Below are positions 36,197 through 48,698 of a DNA stretch of 64,000 bases, piece by piece; the first letter of the stretch is position 1, and each line of letters opens with the position of its first letter. The stretch lies in assembly GCA_015179045.1 (NCBI GenBank), contig WHUZ01000007.1, forward strand, positions 1,538,501 to 1,602,500, written 5' to 3'. Both the position numbers and the translations under genes were made by a program. Below the pieces are notes generated by a model that saw only the letters and a list, made by a program, of their open reading frames with translations, was not told the DNA's origin and searched no databases. The DNA comes from Kalaharituber pfeilii (taxonomy: Eukaryota; Ascomycota; Pezizomycetes; Pezizales; Pezizaceae).

Positions 36197-38348
36197 AATA
36201 GGATTGGGATCTTGGGTGGAATAGTTAGTGGGGTGGTTTGTCGTTGATAGTTGTGAGTCGGATGTCGGAGTAACTACTGGTATTGGAATTCAAATATATG
36301 ATCATATTCATGTAGATTTCGTAGACAGACGTATATACTTCTTGCATGTATGGTGTGGCAAGAAAAGGTGTTCACTACTAATATCTTCATACTGTGTACC
36401 TGCTTCTCGCACCACCACCACCTCCACCACGCCTCGAACTCTCGTCACCGCATGCCCCCTTCTTCCCTCTAACGTCTACTTATAGCTTTTTTTCTCCCCA
36501 TCCATCATTTTCAACTGCAACACTAGTCTCGTAACCAGACGCTGATTACTGCAACACCCTAAAGCTTCCACGGCTTCCCTTTTACATATGCCCTCCTTAA
36601 CCTATAGCTGGAACATTTCAGTCCTACGCTCGCATACCGCAACCGCCTATCTAAGCAATATCTCACAGCTTGCGGGAAATGTTCGTCCATGTACGCACTT
36701 GTTGGAGGTAAACGCCAAAGCATTGACCCAGTCCAAGCATCGCCCTACCTTCCTCTTTGAGCAGCGGCCGTTGTCGTGATGGGCGCGTTACAAGTAATCG
36801 GGTATAATTAGCACATAATCCGAGAGGCTCAATGCTGCTTCGTCCCTGAAGGACTCGCTCACGTGATCGGCCGTGGCTTGCACGCCGTGGCGCGTGCTGC
36901 GGCGCATGCGCTCCCCGTCCGCGGCCGGCTTACGATACCCCTCCAGTCGGCCCACGGCTGCGCTGGCGCTGCTGCTGCTGCTGGCCACGCCCAGGATGCC
37001 TGCTTGCATGCCCTCCGTCGAATGATATCCGTCCACGCACCCTCCGCGAGAAAAAGAAAATCTTATCCGGCCTGCTGCAAAACATCGCTCACAGTCCGCC
37101 CACCGTCGCAGCTTGTCAGACACGCACGAAACCCGGCTTCAGATTAACCCAGCCGTTGCTGCTGCCCTGGCTGCTGCCCTGGCTGCTTCCGGAATTTCTG
37201 GACCGCCCCTCCTCCGGCGACTTTTTTTTCCCTCCCTCTTCCCCCATCTGCATCCAAGCTGGTATTCACAGCATCGAGGGTTTTGTGGCAATGGGAGTAT
37301 TCTGCAATTCTTGTCTCCGGAGCAATGGGAAAAGGGGTTCTGGACGTTCGCTGCGCACGGCGCATGGGTGGGGCCTGGGGGCCGCTAGCTTTGGCGATGG
37401 CTCGCTCGAGAAGAACCTAAGAACCTAAATACCCTCCACAAAGGAGTCCTGGGTGGCACTCTCCCCCCCGCCGCTTCCAGCTTCTCCAATCCCTCGCCGT
37501 CACGAAGCCTGACACAGCTTCGGTAGTTGGGGGTTTAGTGCATGTCCAGGGGTGTCTTTCTGCACGTTAACTTCGTCAAACCTGACGTGTAAGTACCACA
37601 ACCTACATATCGTCATCGAAATTGCAGTGTCCATTCCTGCCAACCCCCACCCCCCCTTCTCCAATCCCTCTACCATCAACACCCGCCCCTCAAAATTTAC
37701 CAAAAATTGACCACGCGCCGCAATGCACTTGCTAATGCTGTCCCTCAATCCCAGAAGTGCCGAAGGCACATCTATTGCCAACGCATCATCAACACTTCAT
37801 CCTTCCGTCACTCACCGAGGTACACTCCGTATCCTCGTTTGCACACCGTCCAATCGAGAGACTATTGCGCCTGCTCATCCCATCCTTGTCCTGAGGCGGG
37901 CAAGCGGGGCAAGGCATCGAGTCGGTTGATCTTGGGATATATCGCTCGAGGCCAGGGAAGAGGCACGCCTTCGTGTCAAGCTCTGTTTGGTCGAAACGGC
38001 GGAGGGGGGGGAGGGTAGGGTGTGCGGAAGACGGAATTGAGCTCGGTGCAAGTTCCTCTCTGACTCTGTTTCCTGAGGGCAATTCCGTCCAGTGTGGTGG
38101 GCAGAAGGGTCGGCATTTATGAGCACACTAAGGAGAAGGTAGGGGGATTTTGCATTTAAACTGAGCTTGCGTTCGTTGGTCTGGGTCTGACTTAACCTTC
38201 ATCCAGCTCATCTCTAAAGGCATCGAACAGCTTCTTTTATAGTTGGCTTATAGCTGTCTACCACGTATTACCCTACGACACTCTACCTCCCATCCTGTCC
38301 AATACCAATCGGCATCAGACGCATCGTGCATCACACGTGAGATACACA
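36197..38348. other. Spacer, no gene recognised
   Basis: Short overlapping frames in GC-rich sequence around 36.8-38.1 kb, on both strands, show no motif or exon series. CTGCTGCCCTGGCTGCTGCC is a short tandem at about 37156-37180. AT-rich 3' region of VPS23 at 36.2-36.6 kb. Confidence 0.4.
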
Positions 38349-39086
38349 ATGGCAACAAGACTAATTAAGGAAGACCGTGCTGCCAGGAACGAGCGCTTGA
38401 AGCGTGCAGGTAAGCGTCCTACTGGCCAATCTTCCCCTCCCTCACGCACCCTCCACCCTAGCTTCTATCTCATCACACTCCTTGTCTCCCACGTACCTCC
38501 CGCTCCCGCAGCTCTGACGTACTGGTTGCTCACAATTCTTTTCCTCACCCTTGTTTCAGAGGAATCCCGAAAGCACCTACACACCACCCTGCACAATCTC
38601 GGGTCCCAGATCGACACGGACCTGCGGGACCGTATTACCACGATACACCAGAATGCACAAAGCCTCGAAACGCAGACTCGGACGCTTAAGAATCGGACTG
38701 CAGCGTTGAGTAAGACAACAAGGCAGTGGAGCGCCATGACGGAGGGAGCGAGGAGCCGATTGAAGGTTGGTACTTGGATTTCTTTTTTGTTGTTGCGAAT
38801 CATCTCCCGTTGGCGTGCATGCATGAGATGTCTACCCATACACAGGGATCCCCAATGATGCCCGTCATGCTACTTTTACCCATCCATAATAATGTTCAAA
38901 TTTACTAATAAACCCTCATTATTTTTAACTCAGGAAATCGGCGACATCCAAAACTGGGCCGAGATGATTGAGCACGAGCTTCTAGTCATGGAAGAGACGA
39001 TGAACATCGTCTGTGACGAAGAAGCTCTGCTGCGCGAAACAAATGCTGAGCAAGGACAGCAGCAGCAGCAGCCGTTGGTCGCTTAG
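38349..39086 (+). CDS. BLOC1S1: BLOC-1 subunit 1 (BLOS1/GCN5L1-like)
   Basis: A subunit of the endosomal BLOC-1 complex. Three exons: MATRLIKEDRAARNERLKRA (38349-38409), EESRKHLHTTLHNLGSQIDT to TEGARSRLK, and EIGDIQNWAEMIEHELLVME to the end. The family hallmarks are the N-terminal LIKE--A--NERLK, a central helix, and the GDI-NWA--IE motif (GDVENWARSIELD in man). The residue-20 junction splices GCA G|AG; the intron contains an in-frame ALTYWLLTILFLTLV that looks like a membrane segment if it is not spliced out. The protein ends with a poly-Gln tract (QQQQQ) and PLVA. It is otherwise of family length. Confidence 0.9.
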
Positions 39087-39139
39087 GTGGAGGGGAAGAA
39101 AACCGGGTGTGTTTTAACGCAGGGAAAGTTTCACGGCGT

Positions 39140-39179
<40 letters not shown>

Positions 39180-41199
39180 TGATTTTTCTTTGTAAAAAAA
39201 CTGGAAGTTGGGAATAGGTGCCCATGTAGTTCTTGGGCTGGGGGGCGGGAATTTTTTTTTCGAGTACTTAGTTAAAGTTTGTATTTGCTCTTCAAAATGG
39301 AGGTTCCTATTAGTAGTAGTAAGAAGAAAAAATAATATTCTTTTCTTTTGCTTAAGTAAACTGGTATTATTATGTACAGTGATGTACCGTTTGTATTTTA
39401 CCACGGGCATGTTAATTTAAACCAAAATTGCGAACCATCCAGGTGATCGTGACCAAATCTTCTCACAAGTTCACGCCACACGTTAGAATGGTTAGGTAGG
39501 GAAGTGGTAAAAGCAAGCACACATGTGCTCATCGTTGTTGCTTATCAAAACAATCTCCCCCCCCTGCCATCAAAAACCATGGCTTTGGTTGCGGACAACC
39601 ATCTTGGATCGTTCTGATATGCAATGCACCGCTTCGTCACAACATATGAGTTTGGCAATTTCATTTGACGTACATATGCACACTAAACCTTACTTATATT
39701 CTTGCCGTCATATATTCCACGTCGATCGATTGGGGCTGATTCGTTAGCGGTTGTAGTTAGGACTAGATGGAAAATGGAAGAAAAGAAAGAAGAGAGAGTG
39801 ATGTTTCGATTATTGCTATTCCTATTCTCCCGCAACTTACATGCTCCTACTTTTTTTTTTTTTCCGACTCATCAGCTATCCGGCTCATGCAGTCACGTGT
39901 TTTCCATTATCCAGCTAGCGTATCTTTTTGTACCAATCGTATGTTTATTGGAATTACAGTACCAAGTGCGGGTGGATGCTAGTCATCATTGCGAGGTGGC
40001 GACTGGGGCTTCAGTAGCGTCTTAAGGCTAGATTAATGACATGACCTCAGAGTTGTCATGATTTTTAGGTTATCATATGATACAGCAAATGGCAATTAGT
40101 ACATTAGTCAGATCTTGGCCCTTTTCCTAATCGGGAAATGAGCTCCCGGGTGGCCTGTCATACCCACCGCTCCTCAGCAAAGCTGAGTTCGCTCCTGAGC
40201 ATATAATTGCTGATGCATATGAATGGTGGTGATTTGGTTGGAAAATGCTCAACAGAGGAGAGGAAGGTCGGATACATGGGCCACCTAGACAACTAACGCC
40301 AGTGTACTGCTCTCATCCACGTATCGTGGTAGAAGTAAAACCTTCCCGTGCAGACGGATAGTAATGCATTTACTTTAACGCCAGCTCTGCGATTCCACTT
40401 TATTCTGCTTGTCATGCGTTGACAAATGTCTGTGATTACCATCATCCCCTCCTGTCTTTGAATTTGGCTTCCATCCCAGCTTCCATCGCTCCGAATCTCT
40501 CCAACAATGACTTTCTCAATGACTTTCTCCAAGTTTTAATACTGTCTCCTTGACATATTCTCTAGCTCTTCTTCAGATCCTTTTTCCTATAGTCGTCATT
40601 GTAATAAATCTTTAAACATAGCCTAATGACTCTCATGTCAGTGACAGCTGCTTCAAAACGAAAGATTCGAAATACCATATACCTCCAATTTCTGAGCGAG
40701 ACCGTTCTACAGTAATGCCGACTAGGTACTTTACTTTTAAAGAAAAATAAAACTAAACATGAAACACAAGCCATGGAAGGCATACCCGCGCGAAAAAACT
40801 ACACCAGACCAAAAAAATATAAGCTTATACAAAACAAGAGATGAATCCATTCGCAACTTAAAGAAGCGATACATACGAGCACGCCCTATATAGTAGGAAC
40901 CCATATTCTAGTCATTTTCAGAGAACACACGCTTTTGGTGGCGGCTAGATGGATTGTTTATGGAATTTTTTTTTCCCTTATATTTTGCTTTGGTCCAACG
41001 AAATCCCAGATAGCGCCCTATATATAAAAAAAAGAAAAAAAAAAACACGAACGTTTCCAAGCCAAGCAAGCAAGCAAAGGCACCAGATGAAAACCCGGAA
41101 AACACAAAAGACCCGAGGAGATGTAATAGAGGACGAAAAAAAGAAGAGTGTAGGCGGATGGATATTTCGTATTTATTTTGGAGGGAAGATGATGGACGT
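39087..41199. other. Spacer, no gene recognised
   Basis: A T-run of about 30 lies just after the BLOC-1 gene (39145-39174), with further T/A runs at 39250 and 39850. No supported gene. 40.9-41.2 kb is the 3' side of the eL42 gene. Confidence 0.4.
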
Positions 41200-42269
41200 T
41201 TAGAACACCAAAGCGGCACCCTTTGTCTTCTTGTCTCCTCTATTTATTGTACCGAATCTGCTTAGCATTCTGCACAAACGAAGGAAAGGGGGGTAGGAAA
41301 GCAAAAAACGTACCCCAACTCAAACTGCTTGCATCGCTTCAGCGCCAGCTGAGCCTTAGTCTTGCACTGCGTGCACTCCAGTCTCAGTACGATCTTCTTG
41401 GTGGTCTTGGCCTTCTTGTGGAACACGGGCTTCGTCTGACCACCGTAACCGGACTGTTTGCGATCATAACGGCGCTTGCCTTGGGCGAAGAGGGAAGCCT
41501 GTTGTCGCAGTGTGGTTAATTTGGTCAATTTTGAAATTATTTTGTCGGGTTTATGAGAGGGGTGGGGAAAGCTCACCTTGCCAGCCTTGTATTGGGTCAC
41601 CTTGTGTTGGGTGTGCTTCTTGCAATTTTTACCCTTGCAGTAGGTTCGGCGGGTTTTTGGAACGTTGACCTGGTGAAGACCCAGAATATTAGTATTTCAT
41701 TCTCGATGGGGTACCAGTAAAATTTTCAAGCTTTCAAATAGCCGATGCGTAGCTGAGGGAAGAAACGCGGAGAGTTGCAGTGCGGAAGGTAGTGAGGGGA
41801 AACGGAATCGAGTCTGTTGAGGAGCCAGCTACGTTCTTAGTTTCGGTGGGGATTTCGGTGAGTTACGGGATCGTCATGGTGGGGAGTTGGCGATGCCGGT
41901 ATGATGCGTTGCCGAAATTCTATTGACGACACTCCGCGCTCTGCTGATGGAAGAATGAAATCCTTCTTGTCATCTGTACCCCATATCTCTCTTCCGCCTT
42001 CGCATTCCCAACATAGACCAATCCAAGTCCCTGCACCGTTCCCTTTTCCATAATGCTACCGTAAAATCAGAATCGACAACGTCCTTCGAGTCCAGGAAAA
42101 CGCATCACCGTCGTTGTCCGTCACTTTAGTTTCTCCAATTCATTCCTCCGTATGCTGTCCCCTGCGCTCTGCAACCCTCTCTCGCTCCACACTTCTTTCT
42201 CCACTGGGGTATGTCCAGGCCGCAAAAAATACAGAGGAATCAATAAATGCAGCATGGATTTCTCACCAT
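41200..42269 (-). CDS. RPL42: Ribosomal protein eL42 (L44/L36a)
   Basis: A small, basic zinc-binding protein of the 60S subunit at the E site. Four exons: 42269-42267 (ATG alone), 41669-41577 ([19 protein letters not shown]), 41498-41314 ([20 protein letters not shown], then [20 protein letters not shown]), and 41239-41200 ([13 protein letters not shown]). The two CxxC-type pairs that hold zinc are present. The coding exons are certain. The ATG exon rests on TTTAAAATG|GTGAGA and gives a first intron of about 600 nt; no nearer ATG has a donor directly after it. A single-codon first exon is common for this gene in fungi and animals. Confidence 0.9.
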
Positions 42270-43657
42270 TTTAAATTATTCTTCCCGGCGTCTTTCTTTG
42301 CGTGTCGGTTTCGTCGCAGTGGGTCGTGTTCGTCGGCTAGTCTCAACTGAACGTATTGTGTAAATGCAGCAGAGTATAGATGCCCAGCCGCACGAAGTGT
42401 GCGTAGGGAACTTGTGCGAGGTAGGGTTTAGGGCCTGAATTACCACGTGCTGCCAGATGCAGTAACCTTGACAGAGGTGCGGCGTACAGAGCCGCAAGGA
42501 ATATTGGGCTCGATCTGGCGCTGATACAAATCTGATAACGAAGCCAGGTGATTGCTTTATCAGATCGTAACTAACATTCCCGCCGCACTTTTTGTGCGCT
42601 TCACGGCGACAGTGCTGATCACCTTGTATATGATATCGTACACAACCGGACATACAAAACCAGATTGAGCTCGGCACTTTATCTGATTCAATATTGCCCA
42701 TCGAGGAAGGAAAAAAACAAAACATCTCTAGTATGGCGGCTTGCTTGTTCATGGTCGCAAAGCAGAATCTGATTAGTGTACCTGTGCAGCTTTTGGATGG
42801 TATCAGATTCTACACGTTTGCCGCGCTGTTCGCCACCGCGAAAAACAAAACAAAAATTTTCGGAACGGAATCGGGCGTTGCGTCGAATTAAGATCCTGAG
42901 TTTGCGACAAAAAAGCTGGAGGATGTCGCATACACAACTATAGGCAAAAGCAAGGTTTCTCGGTATAGTTGTCAACTAGAAAGTACCAGTACTAATGAAG
43001 CGCTTTTAGTGTGCCTTTGCCCTTCGCTCATTGGCCTATTGGTTGGTAGTGTCCATTACCAACGTAACGCCTGTTACCAGACTAAGTAGCACTCATCTTA
43101 GTAGCCTACTTTGCTGCATTAATTCGTGTTGAGCTTTGGGTAGAAGGAGATGATTATTATTCCTTCGTAGAGAGAGTAGCCAAAGTAATACACCTATATA
43201 CATAGAGCATGAGGTTGCTCTCGGGCCCTTACCACCCTTTATCACGGACCTCTCTGATATCCGACACCTCCGACATTACTGTAGATCTCTAACAATTCGC
43301 ACCATATGCAGGACCTGCGCATTCACCTGGGGAACGAGGCTACGCCCACTTCACGTCAAACGTTCAGTGCGTATCTACGAACACAAATAACGTACATATA
43401 TCCTATTCATATTTATGTCTTCATTACACATCAATTTTCGTCAAATCTGAATTGGAGTCTGAACCTGAATTAAAATCATAAGTGTCATGATAGCTTTTAT
43501 GTCGCTTGTAAGCACCTGTTGTAGTACACCCGAATAATGTACTAGAACAGTACAGTTACTCTAATGCCTCCAGCATGCTCTCCTCCCGCCAATCGAGCCT
43601 GTAGATTTTTACAGATGCTATGGAGGATGACCGACTGAATTGGAACTGAGGATCGTA
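42270..43657. other. Spacer, no gene recognised
   Basis: Upstream of eL42. Short frames on both strands around 42.3-42.9 kb have no motif. No supported gene. Confidence 0.4.
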
Positions 43658-43742
43658 CTCTTGACAGCGCCATGAACGTTAGACCTAGAGAAAACTCCTT
43701 TTTAAATTTTTCCCTAGGTCAACTACTGTCTTGTCAAGAGTC
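43658..43742. repeat. 85-nt imperfect palindrome
   Basis: The left arm is ACTCTTGACA plus GTTAGACCTAGAGAAAA. The right arm, reversed, is ACTCTTGACA plus GTTGACCTAGGGAAAAA. A loop of about 12 nt rich in T/A separates them, and a 10-15 nt mismatched bubble sits mid-stem. An RNA from either strand would fold into a long hairpin. Confidence 0.6.
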
Positions 43743-45512
43743 ATGTGGGGATAGCAGAGCATGACCGAAAATCACGTGATGTGGTGAATGGTCTGTAAAC
43801 AGAAAGGTACTATACTACTAAGATTAGAAGTATCTGATCACATATAGCGCATATGAAAATGTAGAAATCCCATCTGATAATTTCATGTTCACAAGTTCAC
43901 TATACAAAAAATTCGACGTCAGGAGAACTTGCTGTGCCGATGTACGGTCCAAATCCGACGGATATGGGGGCCTTGTATCCAGACATTGCACCCCCAATAT
44001 CAGAGCGAATATGAAAATGAATATCTGACTTGATTCCCTTTATTAATGTCCACTTTTTGTAGCAACGATTTTTTCATTTTTTCATTTTTCATTTTTTCTT
44101 TTTCATTTTGTCTTTTTCCTTCTTTCTTCGACCCTCTCGCGGAGCGGAAACTTAGAGAGGACCAGGAGTTGAGTTATGGCAGAAGCCCTGTAACAATTGA
44201 GTACTTAGAATTACTTTGAGTGAGAGAGATCTGTAAATACGGTTCACTTTCATGCTCGAGAAGAACTCGGCACTTGCAGCAATTTCTATACACGAAGTTT
44301 CGCAATATATTCAACTGAAATTCTAGTCTTAGGAGCCAGTATGAAACCAGCACTCCCTGACAACATCTGACTAGCTCCCTGAACTGCAATCTATAGTATT
44401 TTCTGTAACTTCTAGCCTCAGGCAGAAGCTGTAAAATAAAAGAAAAAAAAATTATGTATCTCCAAAGCTTCACTGCGCACGAGTTGATTTCAACGGGGGA
44501 GAGGCATTTGAGAGTACAGGTACCTTACACACCGTGCAAGTTGGATTGCGTACCAGTAGCACCTCTGAGATATAGTCTCGTAACCATGCGCGAACTCCAA
44601 GTGACCAGTCACGCACCGACCAGACCATCGTTAAAAAGAGTTACCACGGTTTCAATTTCCAATTGATTATAGCAGAAACGGGAGTATTACAGTCGACCTT
44701 ATTTACTTCAAAGATGCCAGACAACCCTCTTCACCGCTTGACATTGGAATCGAAAATCGAACCCTGGTCCTGTTTGTTGTGACCTCCATCACTAGAGATA
44801 ACAGCATTCCACTTTAACACAAGTACAGTAATTTGGTCCTCTGGAACTACTTACTCCATCACCACACGACCTCTCAATTTCACCCTGCGTCTGATTCGGT
44901 ACTGCCGTGCGTTGCTCATTTCTCGCTAATCTCCCACCTGCTTCTACTCTGGATCTCCTAGTGCCTGTGTTTTTGACGATTCTCCAACTTACCCCTGCAG
45001 ACGATCCGTATCCTTATCGATTGCTGCGTCAACCCACATCTCTCCAACTGCCAAAAATGGACTGTAGAGCAACTCTCCTCCAGCATCAAGCCAAGGAATA
45101 CTTTAAACAGCCTGTCTCCCAAGAAGAGAAGTACCTATGACATTTCACAAGCTTATGCAACACTTGCTGCAATGCCAATTTTTGGGAGAGGTGAGAAGGC
45201 GGCGCTGCCTGCGAGTAGTGGTTCGTAAATTTTTGTGTGCTACGGCGTTTAAAAAGAAATTCGAGTCAGGCAGTAAGATGGAACAAGGCGGATAAGATGG
45301 GTGATGTATCTGCTGAAGGCACAGTAGATGTACCCGACTTACTGAATGTCGTGTCCTCAGATCTCCAGCTCAAGTCCAATACCATATCTATTAGGGTATT
45401 CCTTGTTATACAATTTGTACCAATACAAACCCCAAAAGAATTTAAAGTTTAATAAATAATATACATCTCCACCCGGCACATGACCTCCGTGGTGGATTTT
45501 TTTTTTTTTTTT
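43743..45512. other. Spacer with a possible decayed gene
   Basis: 44907-45140 (plus) is an open frame ending KMDCRATLLQHQAKEYFKQP-VSQEEKYL, after TPADDPYPYRL. Following bases in other frames give more charged sequence (about 45,140-45,310). I cannot name it, and it needs frame changes. A direct repeat of TTTTTCATTTT units lies at about 44070-44110. Confidence 0.3.
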
Positions 45513-46584
45513 TTACCTTATCACGCTTTTGGATCTCAACACATTCATAACCGAATGCATCGTAAAATCCAGATAACTGCCTACTGAGGATGCCATGTCT
45601 CCAAGTATCTTGACCTCTCTTAGCCTGCGGTCTAGAAAGTCCCATGTAGATGCATAACCAGTTGACTTGTCCTGCGTCATAAAAAGCTCTACCGACCAGT
45701 GAAGGAGAAGAAAAGAAAAAAAGGGACGTTAGCCTGCAGATCAGAATTGTATAACGGAAGCGAGACTTAAGGAATTGAGTGCTGTCAGGGTACGTACCGG
45801 TTGTAGAGTACACAGCGGATAGCGTAGCGCGCTTGGTGTACCATGTTGTGTCGACGCTGATATCGCCGGCAAGGTACCACATCTCGTCTGAGAGTTTTGC
45901 TAGCTCTGCAATGGATGTAGGGATGTTGGATGGAAGGGCCATAATTGCCAGAGCCTAGAATGATATGATACAAGAAGGGTAAAAAAGATATCCACATTCC
46001 GAGACAGGACTAACAAGACCTGAAAGTACCAAAAAGAACGAGAGCGAGGAGAGACATGATAACGCTAGAGATAAAAGTGCGTGGGTAAGTTTGGGGGGTC
46101 GCACTGCCGTAGTACTAACCTCGTGCCAGTGGCCTATTATCCTCTCGTTTGCCCGAAGCCGCTCGACACATAGGGTCTTAATCTTCTGACCGGCCCCGAG
46201 CTCTTTCCCGCCACTTGCAACCCCGCTCCCTGCGTCTTTTCCCCAATTGGGCCCAAAATCCACTCTCTTGTGCAAGGTCAGCCTTTCAGTGACAAGATGG
46301 TAATGTATGAGCTCAAATGGGCTGCGTGGGAACAAATTAATCGAGATGTCAAGATAGCCAGCATCCCTTGCACCTAGGGTGAGCGCCATGTCAGAGAAAC
46401 CATGCTTGGGCACATAATTGAGTGCAGAGGAGAGGATCGCAGTTTCGGCATTGTTGAAGTGGGGATGAGGAGCAGCGTGCTGGTGGGAATGGTAGAGGGA
46501 TGCATGGCGGGGGAGAAAGAGTAAAGAGGTGCACTGGACGGAGGTGGGAAGGCGATTCCGGAGACTTGGAAGCAGGTGGGGCAT
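45513..46584 (-). CDS. COQ9: Ubiquinone biosynthesis protein COQ9
   Basis: A mitochondrial lipid-binding protein that presents CoQ intermediates to COQ7. Exon 1 starts MPHLLPSLRNRLPTSVQ (targeting type) and reads AILSSALNYVPKHGFSDMAL-TLGARDAGYLDISINLFP, then FELIHYHLVTERLTL and VERLRANERIIGHWHE. Exon 2 is ALAIMALPSNIPTSIAELAK to DEMWYLAGDISVDTTWYTKR. Exon 3 is ELFMTQDKSTGYASTWDFLD-RRL, ending NVLRSKSVIR. All introns are GT-AG and in phase. The TetR-like N-terminal helix and the aromatic WYTKR--L--VY-(S/T)TELFM stretch are family hallmarks. The third exon's acceptor (GGTCGGTAG) restores the E of ELFM. Divergent from RPP40 with 333 bp between start codons. Confidence 0.93.
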
Positions 46585-46917
46585 TGTGGGATCGCGGAAC
46601 AGAAGGGGTCGAGGTCCAATCTCAAGTGTGGGGTTTGGCGTACTACCTAGTACTTAATCTTGGTGGGCGGCCGGGTGCGGGCTTGCATGAGGCTGGCGCG
46701 GGCCGCAAGCAGAGTGGTGTATGCATACTCGAGTACAGAATCGGTGGAACCAGACTACTGCTAGTGGCTGGCTAAGCTATGCTATGACATACTAATATTT
46801 GCCAAGCTTTGTGGCTTAAAAAAAGGCTCTATGATACAGTGCAGGTAACGTCACTACTAAAACTTGAGCTCGAACATTTCCAATGCAAAAGGCTGAGGAA
46901 TGAATACTGTTGGAAAC
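46585..46917. promoter_or_regulatory. Divergent promoter region COQ9/RPP40
   Basis: 333 bp between two start codons on opposite strands, so both promoters must overlap here. GC-rich near COQ9, AT-richer near RPP40. No clear TATA box. Confidence 0.4.
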
Positions 46918-48453
46918 ATGGCAGTCGATCCCCAGTCGAAGTGTTACATCTCTGTTAATAAAAAGCCCAAGGATATCATCCTTCCTCACCCATTCAATAA
47001 ACAGGTAGGCAATACTCGAACTACAAGCCCATATTGTGCAATCCATAACTAACACACTTCTTTAGCTTGATCTTTTACTGCCGTACGCATCATATGAATT
47101 AATCAAAGATGAAATACAAGCGCATATCTCATCCCAAGTCCGCCCACCATTGCGTTATCATCGCATGAGGATACCATTGTCTGCTATTTTAGCGCATGAT
47201 TTCTTTAATAAATATATAAAGATTGGTACAGACCTTTGGGCTCAAATTATTCCATACTAGCTCTAATTGTACTTCCAGGCAATGTAGTTATGCTGTCAGA
47301 AGGGCGCATTGACGTTGACAATGTGTACTGCCTGAGCGATGGTATGAGATAGTCACCGGTTACAGAAATGTCTTTCTGCTCACGACTTTAGGAAAGCTGC
47401 GTCTTTCACTATCCAAGGAGTCATATGAAAGAGCCGGACTTATCGGAAAGCCAGCTAGATTTGGAGGGGGGAGAAAGGGGCAACGATGGTGTGAGCACCC
47501 AGATCCTAGCCTTTAGCAATGGATTCTTGATTTTTACTAATTCCAGCCGTGGTTAAGTGGTGGAATTTGATTTACGAAGTGATAAGATGATGCATGGTAC
47601 GAAAGCGCTAGAAAGACTCGTGTGGTGCTTTTCCGAAGTCTTAAAAGAGCCTGTGACGTTCTTGTTTTGTGACCTCAACCAAAGTATGTTCCAACCATAC
47701 TATTATAAGTTACATCTCTCTTACACCGCAGAGATCTATCTATAGAGATCTCCGCATCGTCAGCAACGTCGCAAACGGATTGTCTAATCCTTCAGAAGCT
47801 TAAAGCTATTGCACGCGACATCCTACCATCAATATCCATCTCGGAATCTCTCATCGTCCCATCGTTCATGCCTCCACTTGGGACTGCACCCGACGGAAGC
47901 AGTGACTATGCTATAGAAGCATGGAAAGAATGGGCACTCGATCTCCACGAATGGATAGGGATGGCCTTGATTGAAGCGGATAGAATTAGAGCCGACGACA
48001 AGGTGGATCCGTATCTATCAAATTATCAAGTCAACGAGCCCGCAAAAACCGCACGGAGGATTGTCACAATTCGGTGGAGAGGGATGATTGCCGCAAATTA
48101 CATCGAGAGTGTGTGCAATGATATCACGTGTGTTCATGTGTCAATTCGTGAGCGTGCTAATCTGCTAACATTTTCTGTGTAGAACGAAACTGGCAGCTAA
48201 ATCCCTACCAACAGAGGAAGCCTGGACAGCAATCACAGTCCATGGCTTCGAAAACAGTCCCATTAGCTGGGGCGATGAATCCCACGGCTCCCTCACAGGC
48301 GGGGAGAACTGCTACACGCTTGTAGCCACCTTCCCCACTGCAGCACCCAGTGGCCAGCCCCGTGGGGATGCAATGGACATCGATGTGCACGGGAGGAATG
48401 CAGAGCAATTTCTTTCATTCGAGGTGATTGGCAGTCAGGACGAACACTCGTAG
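46918..48453 (+). CDS. RPP40: RNase P/MRP subunit RPP40
   Basis: A protein subunit of nuclear RNase P in Metazoa and many fungi; RNase P matures tRNA 5' ends. About seven exons: MAVDPQSKCYISVNKKPKDI; LDLLLPYASYELIKDEIQAH to AHDFFNKYIKI; NVVMLSEGRIDVDNVYCLSD; KLRLSLSKESYERAGLIGKP with the hallmark GGGRKGQRW; LVEFDLRSDKMMHGTKALER to PVTFLFCDLN; IEISASSATSQTDCLILQKL with HEWIGMALIEADRI; and KLAAKSLPTEEAWTAITVHG-FENSPISWG. It ends in an acidic MDIDVHG tail. The LSL-K--YE--GL-GKP motif and the later aromatic-rich repeat identify the family. The RW/VEFDL junction is the least certain splice. Confidence 0.85.
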
Positions 48454-48698
48454 ACCTGCGTAGTAGCTTAGATTAAGTCGCATACATAATGTGCATACCA
48501 TCTTAGATGTTGCGCACTCTTGTACCTACATCAGGGCTGCCAAGGGTCTGGAATCGTAGGAACCGTTGCTTCGGAGCAGGCTTAAACCAACCACACTCAA
48601 GACATGGGGCACTGAAAGTCCACTCATGAGCATACCAATCCCACTCTCAATAGCTACTTTCTTGCCCACTGCACCCCCCCCGTACCGTATCCTGGAAG

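Noticed and set aside
38410..38560. Membrane segment ALTYWLLTILFLTLV in the BLOC-1 subunit
   Set aside because: It lies between a GTAAGC donor and a TTTCAG acceptor; removing it restores the family sequence.
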